This document shows, piece by piece, positions 7,957 to 18,438 of a stretch of 64,000 nt of DNA. A model generated the notes under the pieces. The model saw only the letters and a program-made list of their open reading frames with translations. It did no database searches and was not told the DNA's origin. The stretch lies in NCBI RefSeq assembly GCF_000971215.1, contig NZ_BBMA01000011.1, forward strand, positions 62,001 through 126,000. The letters run 5' to 3'. This stretch comes from Demequina silvatica (GTDB lineage: Bacteria > Actinomycetota > Actinomycetes > Actinomycetales > Demequinaceae). A program made the translations under genes and the position numbers. Position 1 is the stretch's first letter. Every line of letters begins with the position of its first letter.

Positions 7957-10900
7957 ATGCATCTCAAGACGCTGACGCTGCGCGGCTTCAAGAGCTTCGC
8001 GTCGGCGACCACCCTCGAGTTCGAGCCCGGCGTCACGTGCGTGGTGGGGCCGAACGGCTCGGGCAAGTCCAACGTGGTGGACGCCCTCGCGTGGGTGATG
8101 GGCGAGCAGGGCGCGAAGACGCTGCGCGGCGGGCAGATGGCGGACGTCATCTTCGCCGGCACGTCCGGCCGCGCGCCCTTGGGCCGCGCCGAGGTGTCCC
8201 TCACCATCGACAACACCGACGGCGCGCTGCCGATCGACTACACCGAGGTGACCATCAGCCGCACGCTGTTCCGCAGCGGCGGCTCGGAGTACGCGATCAA
8301 CGGGTCCGCGTGCCGCCTGCTCGACATCCAGGACCTGCTGTCCGACTCGGGCCTCGGGCGCGAGATGCACGTGATCGTGGGCCAGGGCCAGCTCGACGCG
8401 GTGCTCCGCGCGACGCCTGAGGACCGCCGCCACTTCATCGAGGAGGCCGCCGGCATCCTCAAGCACCGCCGCCGCAAGGACAAGGCGCTGCGCAAGCTCG
8501 ACTCGATGCAGGCCAACCTCACGCGCGTGCAGGACCTCACGGCGGAGATCCGCCGCCAGCTGGGCCCGCTGGGCAAGCAGGCCGAGGTCGCCCGCCAGGC
8601 GCAGCGCATCCAGGTGGACGTGCGCGACGCTCGCTCGCGGCTGCTCGCGGACGACATCGCGACCCTCACCGAGTCCATGTCGCAGGACAAGGCCGACGAG
8701 TCGGCGCTGCTCGAGCGTCGCGACGCCGTCGAGAAGGCGCTCGCGGAGGCGCGCGCGACCCTTGCCGAGCTCGAGCGCCTCTCCGCGGAGGCCGCGCCCG
8801 CCCTCACCAAGGCGAACGACACGTACTACCGGCTGAGCGCGATCCGCGAGCGGCTGCGCAACCTCTCCACTCTCGCGGAGGAGCGGGTGCGGATGCTGGG
8901 CACCGCCCACAGCGACGCGCCTCCCACCGACCTGGTGGACCTCGACGAGCAGGTGGAGCGCGCGCAGGCGGCCCGTAAGGAGCTCGACGCGGAGGTGGCC
9001 GCCGCGGCCGAGGAGCTCGAGGCCGCCATCGAGGCGCGCAAGGACGCCGAGGAGGCGGCCTTCCAGTCCGACCGCCACCACGCCAACCTGCTGAGGTCCG
9101 TGGCCGACCGCCGCGAGGGCGTGGCCCGCCTCGCGGGCCAGGTCGCCGCGAAGCGCTCGCGCGTCGAGTCCACGGAGGCCGAGATCGGCCGCCTCCAGGA
9201 GCAGCTCGCGGCCGCGGAGAAACGCGCCCACGAGGCCAACGTCGAGTTCCAGCACGTCGAGACCTCCGTCGCCACGGTGGACCCGGGGGAGGAGGACCTC
9301 GACGTCCAGCACGAGTCCGCGACCGAGGCGTGGGAGGCCGCGAAGGCCGCCGTCTCCGAGCTCAAGGACGCCCTCCACACGGCGATGCGCGAGCGTGACA
9401 CCTGGGCCGCCCGCGGCGAGGCCCTCGAGCTGTCGCTGGTGCGCAAGGACGGCGCCGGCGCGCTGCTCGCGAGCGGGACCCGCGCCGTGACCGGCTCGGT
9501 TGCCTCGCTGATCGAGATCGCGCCCGGCGCGGAGGACGCGATCGCCGCCGCGCTCGGCGGGCTCGCCGACGCGCTTGCCGTGGGCACGGTCGAGGACGCC
9601 GTCGACGCGATCCGCTGGCTGCGCGACGAGGACGCGGGCCGCTCCTGGTTCATGGTCGCGGACGCGACCGCGTCCCCCGAGAACCCCGACGTCGCGCTGC
9701 CCGAGGGTGCCGCGTGGGCCTCCACGCTGGTGTCCGGCCCCGCCGGGATCGTCGACACCGTCCGCGCGTTCGTGTCCGGCGTCGCCGTGGTCGAGGACCT
9801 CGCCGCCGCCCGCGCGCTGGTCGCCGCGCACCGCGACGTGGTCGCCGTCACCCGCCGCGGCGACCTGCTGGGCAGCCGCAACGCCTCCGGCGGCGCGGGC
9901 GACGCCCCGAGCGTGCTCCACGTCCAGGCCGCGTTCGACGACGCCCGCGAGAAGCGCGACGCCGCCGCGACCCGCGTCGAGCAGACCGAGCAGCGCCTGC
10001 GCGCGGCGGAGGAGACCGAGTCCGAGACCCGCGGCCACCACGAGCGCACCCTCGCGCGCCTCACCGAGGCCGACGCCCGGATGGCCGCCGCCGCCGAGAA
10101 GTTGGGCCGCCTGGGCGCGCAGGCCCGCGGCGCCAAGGCCGAGGCCGAGCGCTTCACCGAGCAGCTCGAGCAGGCCCACGGCCGCATGAAGGCCGACGAG
10201 GACGAGCTCGCGAGCCTCACCGACCGCCTGGCCGCCGCGCAGGCCGAGCCCGAGCAGTTCGAGGCGGATACGCGCGCGGCGCAGGAGCGCCGCGACGACG
10301 ACGAGGCCGACGCCCGCACCGCGCGCGCCAAGGAGACCGAGGCCCGCCTCGCGCTGCGCACCGCCGAGGAGCGTGCCCGTGCCCTCGCGGCCCGCGCCGA
10401 GAGCCTGGAGAGGGCCGCCGTCGCGGAGCGCGAGGCCCGCGTCCGAGCGGAGGCCGCCGCCGCACGCCGCGAGCGTCAGGCGCAGGCCGCGCGCGAGGTC
10501 ATCGCGGGCAGCCGCGATGCGATCGCGCTGATCGACGTCTCCGTCCAGCAGGCGGACGATGCGCGCGCGGCCGTCGAGGCCGAGCGCGCCGAGCGCACGG
10601 GCCGGCTCGCGGAGGTGCGCCGCAGCGTCGACGAGCTCTCGACCGAGCACGCCCGACTCACCGACGACGCGCACCGCGACGAGGTCGCCCGCGCCCAGCA
10701 GAACGTCCGCCTCGAGCAGCTGCGCCAGCGCGCGGTCGACGACCTGGGCATGGACCCCGACCGGCTGGTCGAGGAGTTCGGCCCGCACCTGGGCGTGCCC
10801 GTGGTCGATTCCGAGGCGCCCGCGCGCGAGGACGGCGAGGACGAGGACGCGGAGCCCGCGACCGTGCCCTACGTCCGCCAGCAGCAGGAGGCGCGCCTGC

Positions 10901-11535
10901 GCAAGGCCGAGCGCGCGATGAACCAGCTGGGCCGCGTCAACCCGCTCGCGCTCGAGGAGTTCGCCGCGCTCGAGGAGCGCCACAAGTTCCTCACCGACCA
11001 GCTGGCGGACATCAAGCGCTCGCGCGAGGACCTCCTCACCATCGTCAAGGAGATCGACGAGCGCGTCGAGGTGATCTTCGCGGAGGCGTTCGCGGACACC
11101 GCCGCGCAGTTCGACCGCGTGTTCCCGCGGCTGTTCCCCGGCGGCGAGGGCCGCCTGGTGCTCACCGACCCCGAGCACATGCTCACCACCGGCATCGAGG
11201 TCGAGGCCCGGCCCGCGGGCAAGAAGGTCAAGCGCCTCTCGCTCCTGTCCGGCGGCGAGCGCTCGCTCACCGCGGTCGCGCTGCTCGTGTCGATCTTCAA
11301 GGCCCGCCCCAGCCCGTTCTACGTGATGGACGAGGTCGAGGCCGCCCTCGACGACGTCAACCTGGGCCGCCTGCTCGAGATCTTCCGCGAGCTCCAGGAG
11401 GACTCGCAGCTGATCGTCATCACGCACCAGAAGCGCACCATGGAGATCGCCGACGCCCTCTACGGCGTCACCATGCGCGGCGACGGCGTCACCACGGTCA
11501 TCAGCCAGCGCCTGCGCGACGACGACGCCGCCTGA
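7957..11535 (+). CDS. smc: Chromosome partition ATPase SMC
   Basis: 1192 aa, full length for bacterial SMC. SMC dimers with ScpAB extrude DNA loops and align chromosome arms. The ABC head is split: Walker A G-P-N-G-S-G-K-S-N with K37, and at the C-terminus the signature L-S-G-G-E-R and Walker B F-Y-V-M-D-E-V-E-A-A-L-D-D. Two long Ala/Glu/Arg-rich coiled coils (about residues 170-480 and 660-1000) flank the hinge (about 500-650, with G-S-V-A-S-L-I and G-G-L-A-D-A-L-A-V). A short acidic insertion (E-D-G-E-D-E-D-A-E) precedes the C-terminal head. A copy of the dispersed word at 10554 is read as Asp-Asp-Ala in the second coiled coil. scpA and scpB are not in the window. Confidence 0.97.
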   Translation: MHLKTLTLRGFKSFASATTLEFEPGVTCVVGPNGSGKSNVVDALAWVMGEQGAKTLRGGQMADVIFAGTSGRAPLGRAEVSLTIDNTDGALPIDYTEVTISRTLFRSGGSEYAINGSACRLLDIQDLLSDSGLGREMHVIVGQGQLDAVLRATPEDRRHFIEEAAGILKHRRRKDKALRKLDSMQANLTRVQDLTAEIRRQLGPLGKQAEVARQAQRIQVDVRDARSRLLADDIATLTESMSQDKADESALLERRDAVEKALAEARATLAELERLSAEAAPALTKANDTYYRLSAIRERLRNLSTLAEERVRMLGTAHSDAPPTDLVDLDEQVERAQAARKELDAEVAAAAEELEAAIEARKDAEEAAFQSDRHHANLLRSVADRREGVARLAGQVAAKRSRVESTEAEIGRLQEQLAAAEKRAHEANVEFQHVETSVATVDPGEEDLDVQHESATEAWEAAKAAVSELKDALHTAMRERDTWAARGEALELSLVRKDGAGALLASGTRAVTGSVASLIEIAPGAEDAIAAALGGLADALAVGTVEDAVDAIRWLRDEDAGRSWFMVADATASPENPDVALPEGAAWASTLVSGPAGIVDTVRAFVSGVAVVEDLAAARALVAAHRDVVAVTRRGDLLGSRNASGGAGDAPSVLHVQAAFDDAREKRDAAATRVEQTEQRLRAAEETESETRGHHERTLARLTEADARMAAAAEKLGRLGAQARGAKAEAERFTEQLEQAHGRMKADEDELASLTDRLAAAQAEPEQFEADTRAAQERRDDDEADARTARAKETEARLALRTAEERARALAARAESLERAAVAEREARVRAEAAAARRERQAQAAREVIAGSRDAIALIDVSVQQADDARAAVEAERAERTGRLAEVRRSVDELSTEHARLTDDAHRDEVARAQQNVRLEQLRQRAVDDLGMDPDRLVEEFGPHLGVPVVDSEAPAREDGEDEDAEPATVPYVRQQQEARLRKAERAMNQLGRVNPLALEEFAALEERHKFLTDQLADIKRSREDLLTIVKEIDERVEVIFAEAFADTAAQFDRVFPRLFPGGEGRLVLTDPEHMLTTGIEVEARPAGKKVKRLSLLSGGERSLTAVALLVSIFKARPSPFYVMDEVEAALDDVNLGRLLEIFRELQEDSQLIVITHQKRTMEIADALYGVTMRGDGVTTVISQRLRDDDAA

Positions 11536-11696
11536 GGGGCCTGGCAGACCGCCGATCCTGGCCGTCGCGGGAACATCCCCGGGCCCGGCACGTTCTCCAT
11601 GCGGGGCGTATGCCCCCAATTGTCGGGGCTTGTCCGGTGCGCGATGCCGGGCGAGGATGCCCGAGGCCGGAGCGGCCTCGGCGTGGGGAGCGGTGG

Positions 11697-11969
11697 ATGT
11701 TCAGCTACATGATGCAGACCCTGGTGGTCGGCGGCCTCATCGCCGCGATCGTCTTCGTCGCGGCCTTCGCGAGCGAGGGTCGTGGGCGCCGCCTGGTGCG
11801 GCTGGCGCTCGGCGTCGAGGAGCGGCGGCCCGTGCGCGAGCACCTGTTCGACGAGGTCGACCGCCCCGACGCGACCCTCGACGTCGTGGGCGAGCTGGGC
11901 CGCGAGACGGCCTCCCTGCCGACGGTGACGGCCAAGGCCGCCCCGGCGCCCGTCCGCCACCGCGCGTGA
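11697..11969 (+). CDS. Small single-span membrane protein
   Basis: A 90-aa protein with one hydrophobic helix at about residues 7-24 and a charged Arg/Glu-rich cytoplasmic region. The ATG is preceded by GGGGAG six bases upstream. It sits between smc and ftsY, an unusual place for an extra gene. I do not recognise the family; codon use is as in the neighbours, so it is probably real. Confidence 0.55.
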   Translation: MFSYMMQTLVVGGLIAAIVFVAAFASEGRGRRLVRLALGVEERRPVREHLFDEVDRPDATLDVVGELGRETASLPTVTAKAAPAPVRHRA

Positions 11970-12001
11970 CCCCGCGCGCCGCGAGGCGCGCCCCGACCTG
12001 A

Positions 12002-12013
12002 CAGACTGTGCCC
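12002..12013 (+). promoter_or_regulatory. Candidate leaderless promoter of ftsY
   Basis: CAGACT (12002-12007), six bases, GTG at 12014. The nine-base context TGACAGACT matches the folC2 promoter. Confidence 0.5.
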
Positions 12014-13189
12014 GTGGACGTTGCATGGATCCCAGGTGACAGTGACCTCCTCGTGGCGATCGTCGCGGGGCTCGTGGTGCTTGGCGGCGTGGGCGCCGCG
12101 GTGCTCGGCAAGGCGCGCCAGGCGCCTCCGCGCGAGGCGCCCCCGCGACGGGACGATGCGCCGGTCGCGGCCCCCGCCCCGGTCGAGGAGGCCGCGGGCG
12201 AGGTGGAGGCGCCGGAGGCGCCCGCCCCCGTCGAGGAGACGGCGCCCGCCATCGAGACGCCCTCGGTCGAGACGCCCGAGGCCGTCGACCACCGCTTCGG
12301 CCGCCTGCGCCGCCGCGTGGGCGCGACGTTCGGCCAGAACCTGCTCGCGATCTTCCGCCGCGGCTCGCTCACCGAGGACGACTGGGACGAGCTCGAGGAG
12401 ACCCTCCTCATGGCCGACGTGGGCGCCGGCGCGACCGACGCGCTCCTCGAGGACCTGCGCACCCGCCTCAAGGCGGAGCCCGACGGCAACCCCAGGGAGC
12501 TGCTCCGTGCGGCCCTGCTCGACGTGGTGGACCCGGCGCTCGACCGGTCCCTCGCGCTCGGCGCCGCCGGCGACGGCGAGCTCCACAGCGCGATCGTGGT
12601 GGGCGTGAACGGCGTGGGCAAGACCACCACGGTGGGCAAGCTCGCGCGCGTCCTGGTCGCGGAGGACCGCACCGTGGTCCTGGGCGCGGCGGACACGTTC
12701 CGCGCGGCCGCCGCCGACCAGCTCGAGACCTGGGGCTCGCGCGTGGGAGTGCCCGTGGTGCGCGCCCACGTCGACGGCGCGGACCCGGCGTCCGTCGCGT
12801 ACGAGGCCGCCGACCGCGCCCGCGCGGACGCCGCCGAGGTGCTGCTGGTCGACACCGCCGGCCGCCTGCAGAACAAGCAGGGGCTCATGGACGAGCTCGG
12901 GAAGATCGTCCGCGTCGTGTCGAAGGTGAGCGCCCCCAAGGAGGTGCTGCTGGTGCTCGACGCCACCACCGGCCAGAACGGCCTCACCCAGGCCCGCGTG
13001 TTCGGGCAGGTGGCGCCCCTCACCGGGATCGTGCTCACCAAGCTCGATGGCACCGCGAAGGGCGGGATCGTGCTCGCGGTGCAGCGCGAGCTGGGCGTGC
13101 CGGTGAAGTTCGTCGGTCTCGGCGAGGGCGCCGACGACCTCGCGCCGTTCGACCCCGAGGGCTTCGTCGACTCCCTGCTGGGCGACTGA
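12014..13189 (+). CDS. ftsY: Signal recognition particle receptor FtsY
   Basis: A 391-aa SRP GTPase that docks ribosome-SRP complexes at the Sec translocon. The N-terminus has one hydrophobic segment (about residues 9-30), then a Pro/Ala/Glu-rich disordered linker to about residue 90, then the NG domain: G1 G-V-N-G-V-G-K-T-T-T, D-T-A-G-R-L-Q-N, and T-K-L-D-G-T-A-K-G-G. The membrane segment instead of an amphipathic A domain is common in actinobacteria. The GTG at 12014 is preferred to the in-frame GTG at 12008 because of promoter spacing. A copy of the dispersed word at 12151 encodes Asp-Asp-Ala in the linker. Its partner Ffh is encoded 3.6 kb downstream. Confidence 0.93.
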   Translation: MDVAWIPGDSDLLVAIVAGLVVLGGVGAAVLGKARQAPPREAPPRRDDAPVAAPAPVEEAAGEVEAPEAPAPVEETAPAIETPSVETPEAVDHRFGRLRRRVGATFGQNLLAIFRRGSLTEDDWDELEETLLMADVGAGATDALLEDLRTRLKAEPDGNPRELLRAALLDVVDPALDRSLALGAAGDGELHSAIVVGVNGVGKTTTVGKLARVLVAEDRTVVLGAADTFRAAAADQLETWGSRVGVPVVRAHVDGADPASVAYEAADRARADAAEVLLVDTAGRLQNKQGLMDELGKIVRVVSKVSAPKEVLLVLDATTGQNGLTQARVFGQVAPLTGIVLTKLDGTAKGGIVLAVQRELGVPVKFVGLGEGADDLAPFDPEGFVDSLLGD

Positions 13190-13298
13190 CCCGTACCCGC
13201 GGGACGCGCGCGAAACGTGCGTCGGGTACGCGCGGCGCGCGCGCATCGTTCCGTTTCGTGCGTCTGTGCAACCTACCTTTTACCTGAGCGCGCCCGAT

Positions 13299-13336
13299 GT
13301 AACCGTCCCGAAACATGGGGGTCGTCCAGGGGTAAC
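13299..13336 (+). promoter_or_regulatory. GlnR-box-like nitrogen regulatory site upstream of amtB
   Basis: Four pentamers lie on an exact 11-bp register: GTAAC (13299), GAAAC (13310), GTCGT (13321), GTAAC (13332). The first pair, GTAAC-n6-GAAAC, fits the actinobacterial GlnR half-site gTnAC-n6-GaAAC perfectly and the second is partial. GlnR activates amtB operons under nitrogen limitation in Streptomyces and Mycobacterium. No glnR gene is in the window. Confidence 0.65.
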
Positions 13337-13394
13337 AGACGTCCGGAAGATTGGGCCCATCGCTGGCCAAGGGGTCAGCGGAGGGAGAGAAACA

Positions 13395-15013
<1,619 letters not shown>

Positions 15014-15033
15014 GCAGGGAGACCGCCAGACAC

Positions 15034-16812
15034 ATGGAGAGCCGTGAAGGCTCCCGCGCTGAGGTCCCGCACCCCCGTGGGGTGCGGGACCTCAAGCGTC
15101 TGAGGAGAGAGCGGGCCGAGGAGCTCGCGCACAGCGGCCTGGGGGGCCGAGAGCGTCGACAGGCGATGTCCGACCTGGTGTTCGCGCACCTGAAGGAGCA
15201 CTGGGACGACCATGCGGACGGCATGCGGGACGGCATCGCGTTCGGCGCGGTGGGATCCGTGGGCCGCGGCGACGCGGGACCGGCGTCCGACCTGGACCTG
15301 GTGATCCTGCACGACGGGTCGACCTACAAGAAGGAGGCGATCGCCGAGCTGTCGCAGAGCCTCTGGTACCCGATCTGGGACGCCGGTCTCGAGCTCGACC
15401 ACTCGACGCGCACCCTCACGGAGTGCCGCCAGGTGGCCTCCAAGGACCTGGCCGCCGCGGCGGGGCTGCTGGACCTCCACCTCATCGCGGGCGACGAGCA
15501 GCTGCTGCTGCAGGCCCGCACGCACATCTACCAGGACTGGCGCGCGGCCGCTCGCAAGCGCCTGCCCGACCTGCTGAGCGCCTCGCGCGCGCGGTCGGAG
15601 CGCCACGGCGAGCTCGCGTACCTCATCGAGCCGCACCTTAAGGAGGCTCGCGGCGGCCTGCGCGACTACGTCAGCCTCACCGCGCTGTCCGCGACGTGGC
15701 TCACCGACCGCCCGCACGGCGCGGTGGACGAGGCGGGCCAGCTGCTGCTCGATGTCCGCGACGCGCTGCAGCTCGAGACGGGCCGCGGCGTCAACGTGCT
15801 GGGCCGCCACGTCGCGCCCGAGGTCGCCGAGCGGCTGGGCTACGACGATCCCGACGACCTGCTCGCGGCGATCGCGGACGCGGGCCGCACGGTCGCGTTC
15901 GCGCTCGACGCCACGGAGCGGGGCGCCCGGCGCGCGCTCGAGCGCTCCGGCGTGGGCTCGCGCGCGTTCCTCGCGCGCCGCCGCGCCGCCGCGCCCCGCC
16001 ACGTCAAGGTCGCCGAGGGGCTGATCGACGTCGACGGCGAGCTCGCGCTCGCCCCGGGCTACGACGCGACCACGGACGCGCTGCTGCCGCTGCGCGCGGC
16101 CGCGACGGCCGCGACCACGGGCCTCACGTTCACCCCGACGCTGCTCGACTCGATGCAGCGCGCCCCCGACCTGCCCGAGCCGTGGCCGGAGGAGGCGCGC
16201 GTGCACCTGCGCGACCTGCTGCGCGCGAGCGCGCACCTCATCCCCGTGTGGGAGGCCGTGGACGTCCACGGGTTGGTGGTGCGCTGGATCCCCGAGTGGG
16301 AGGGCGTCCGCAACCGCCCGCAGCGCAGCCCGGTCCACGTGTTCACGGTGGACCGGCACATGCTCGAGGCCGTCACCATCGCGTCGAAGCACCGCCGGGG
16401 CACGCACCGTTCCGACCTGCTCCACCTCACGGCGCTGCTGCACGACATCGGCAAGCGGGCGGGCGCCACCGACCATTCGGTCGACGGCGCGGCGCTCATC
16501 CCGGCGATCGCGGCGCGCATGGGGCTGTCCCCGGAGACGGCGCACGACCTCGAGCTGCTGGTGCGCGAGCACCTCACGCTGTCGATCCTCGCGACCACGC
16601 GCGACCCGGAGGACCCCGCGACGGTGGAGCGGCTGCTGGAGGCGGTCGAGCACCGCACCGACCTGCTCGACGTGCTGCGGGCGCTCACCGAGGCGGACTC
16701 GAAGGCCGCGGGCCCGAAGGTATGGACGGCGTGGCGCGCGCAGCTGGTCGACACGCTCACGGAGCGCGCCCGCGCGGCCCTGGCCGCCGAGGAGGGCGCC
16801 GCCGGGCGGTAG
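15034..16812 (+). CDS. glnD: PII nucleotidyltransferase GlnD, short form lacking ACT domains
   Basis: 592 aa, well short of the roughly 800-plus residues of typical GlnD. The nucleotidyltransferase motif G-S-V-G-R-G-D-A-G ... D-L-D-L is at about 73-90 and modifies the PII tyrosine; the HD domain (L-L-H-D-I-G-K-R, about residue 470) removes the group. The protein ends soon after the HD region in an Ala-rich tail, and ffh begins 29 bp later, so the two ACT domains that normally bind glutamine are absent. The start is uncertain: a 15-bp hairpin lies inside the first codons, and an in-frame GTG at 15082 is an alternative. Residues from about 27 resemble GlnD N-termini, so the true start lies at or upstream of that region. 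Confidence 0.85.
   Translation: MESREGSRAEVPHPRGVRDLKRLRRERAEELAHSGLGGRERRQAMSDLVFAHLKEHWDDHADGMRDGIAFGAVGSVGRGDAGPASDLDLVILHDGSTYKKEAIAELSQSLWYPIWDAGLELDHSTRTLTECRQVASKDLAAAAGLLDLHLIAGDEQLLLQARTHIYQDWRAAARKRLPDLLSASRARSERHGELAYLIEPHLKEARGGLRDYVSLTALSATWLTDRPHGAVDEAGQLLLDVRDALQLETGRGVNVLGRHVAPEVAERLGYDDPDDLLAAIADAGRTVAFALDATERGARRALERSGVGSRAFLARRRAAAPRHVKVAEGLIDVDGELALAPGYDATTDALLPLRAAATAATTGLTFTPTLLDSMQRAPDLPEPWPEEARVHLRDLLRASAHLIPVWEAVDVHGLVVRWIPEWEGVRNRPQRSPVHVFTVDRHMLEAVTIASKHRRGTHRSDLLHLTALLHDIGKRAGATDHSVDGAALIPAIAARMGLSPETAHDLELLVREHLTLSILATTRDPEDPATVERLLEAVEHRTDLLDVLRALTEADSKAAGPKVWTAWRAQLVDTLTERARAALAAEEGAAGR
15057..15098. promoter_or_regulatory. Large hairpin at the 5' end of glnD
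   Basis: GAGGTCCCGCACCCC (15061-15075) pairs perfectly with 15079-15093 around the loop CGT; with one bulged A the stem extends four more pairs (15057-15060 with 15095-15098). It lies between glnK and the conserved part of glnD. It could be a terminator or attenuator that lowers glnD expression relative to amtB-glnK, or an RNA processing site; no U-tract follows. Confidence 0.6.
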
Positions 16813-16841
16813 TCTGGTGGGCACGTTGTGAAGGGATAAGT

Positions 16842-18437
16842 GTGTTCGCCAACCTCTCCGATCGCCTGACAGAGACGTTCCGCAACCTGCGGGGCAAGGG
16901 CCGCCTCACCGAGGCGGACATCGACGGCACCATCCGCGAGATCCGTCGGGCCCTCCTCGACGCCGACGTCGCGGTGCCCGTGGTCCGCACCTTCACCTCG
17001 AACATCCGCGAGCGCGCGCTCGGCGCGGAGGTGTCCGGCGCGCTCAACCCGGGCCAGCAGGTCGTCAAGATCGTCAACGAGGAGCTCATCGCGATCCTCG
17101 GCGGTCAGACGCGGTCGCTGCGTCTCGCCAAGACCGGCCCCACCATCATCATGCTGGCGGGCCTCCAGGGTGCGGGAAAGACCACCCTCGCGGGCAAGCT
17201 CGCGCACCACCTCAAGCAGCAGGGCCAGACCCCGCTGCTGGTCGCCGCGGACCTCCAGCGCCCCAACGCCGTCACGCAGCTCACCGTGGTCGGCGAGCGC
17301 GCGGGCGTGCCCGTGTTCGCGCCCGAGCCCGGCGTCACCCGCGAGGACGAGGTCCCGCGCGGCGACCCCGTCGAGGTCGCGCGCCGCGGCCTCGCGGAGG
17401 CGCAGCAGCGTCAGCACAGCGTGGTGATCGTCGACACCGCCGGCCGTCTGGGCATCGACGCCGAGCTCATGCGCCAGGCCGCGGACATCCGCGAGGCGCT
17501 CGAGCCCGACGAGGTGCTCTTCGTCATCGACGCGATGATCGGTCAGGACGCCGTCGCCACCGCGACCGCGTTCCAGGAGGGCGTCGACTTCACCGGCGTG
17601 GTCCTCACCAAGCTCGACGGCGACGCGCGCGGCGGTGCCGCGCTGTCCGTCGCCGAGGTCACCGGCCGGCCGATCATGTTCGCGTCCACGGGCGAGAAGC
17701 TCGACGACTTCGAGGTGTTCCACCCCGACCGCATGGCGTCGCGCATCCTCGACATGGGCGACATCCTCACCCTCATCGAGCAGGCCGAGCGCACGTTCGA
17801 CCAGGCCGAGGCCGAGCGCATGGCGGAGAAGGTCTCGAAGGGCGAGGACTTCACCCTGGCGGACTTCCTCAGCCAGATGCAGCAGCTCAAGAACATGGGC
17901 TCGATGAAGAAGATGCTGACCATGCTTCCCGGCATGGGTCAGGTCCGCGACCAGATCGAGAACTTCGACGAGCGCGAGCTGGTGCGCACCGAGGCCATCA
18001 TCCAGTCCATGACGCCGCTCGAGCGCGAGAACCCCAAGGTCCTCAACGGCTCGCGCCGCTCCCGCATCGCGGCCGGCTCGGGCACCTCGGTCGCCCAGAT
18101 CAACTCGCTCATCAAGCGCTTCGAGCAGGCGCAGCAGATGATGCGCGCGATGTCGCGCGGCGGCGGCATGCCGCAGATGCCAGGCATGGGCGGCGCGCCC
18201 GGCGCGTTCGGCGGGCTGCCCGGCGGCAAGAAGTCCAAGGGCAAGCAGGCGCCGCAGCGCAAGGTCAAGGGCAAGTCGGGCAACCCCGCGAAGCGCGCGC
18301 AGCAGGAGGCCGAGGCCCGCACCCGCGGCACGGCCGCACCCGCCGCGCAGGGCTCGGCGTTCGGGATCGGGCAGCAGCCGCAGGAGGTCGACAGGGACGC
18401 GCTGAGCGCGGACCTGTCGAAGTACCTGGGACGCTGA
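16842..18437 (+). CDS. ffh: Signal recognition particle protein Ffh
   Basis: A 531-aa SRP54 GTPase that binds signal peptides on ribosomes and delivers them to FtsY. N domain at 1-100; G domain with G-L-Q-G-A-G-K-T-T-L, D-T-A-G-R-L-G-I-D and T-K-L-D-G-D-A-R-G-G; Met-rich M domain with S-Q-M-Q-Q-L-K-N-M-G and M-L-P-G-M, then an SRP RNA-binding G-S-R-R-S-R-I-A-A-G-S-G. The C-terminus has a Gly/Met/Lys-rich tail longer than in E. coli. The GTG is chosen because AAGGGA lies five bases upstream and F-A-N-L-S-D-R-L is the usual N-terminus. Confidence 0.96.
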   Translation: MFANLSDRLTETFRNLRGKGRLTEADIDGTIREIRRALLDADVAVPVVRTFTSNIRERALGAEVSGALNPGQQVVKIVNEELIAILGGQTRSLRLAKTGPTIIMLAGLQGAGKTTLAGKLAHHLKQQGQTPLLVAADLQRPNAVTQLTVVGERAGVPVFAPEPGVTREDEVPRGDPVEVARRGLAEAQQRQHSVVIVDTAGRLGIDAELMRQAADIREALEPDEVLFVIDAMIGQDAVATATAFQEGVDFTGVVLTKLDGDARGGAALSVAEVTGRPIMFASTGEKLDDFEVFHPDRMASRILDMGDILTLIEQAERTFDQAEAERMAEKVSKGEDFTLADFLSQMQQLKNMGSMKKMLTMLPGMGQVRDQIENFDERELVRTEAIIQSMTPLERENPKVLNGSRRSRIAAGSGTSVAQINSLIKRFEQAQQMMRAMSRGGGMPQMPGMGGAPGAFGGLPGGKKSKGKQAPQRKVKGKSGNPAKRAQQEAEARTRGTAAPAAQGSAFGIGQQPQEVDRDALSADLSKYLGR

Positions 18438-18438
18438 C

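Noticed and set aside
7072-11619. A very long open frame on the minus strand (1515 codons) opposite ndk, the YqhA-like gene and smc
   Set aside because: Frames antisense to GC-rich genes stay open because of codon bias. Its product is low-complexity (Arg/Leu/Gly/Ala) and matches no family, while the plus strand encodes well-conserved proteins.
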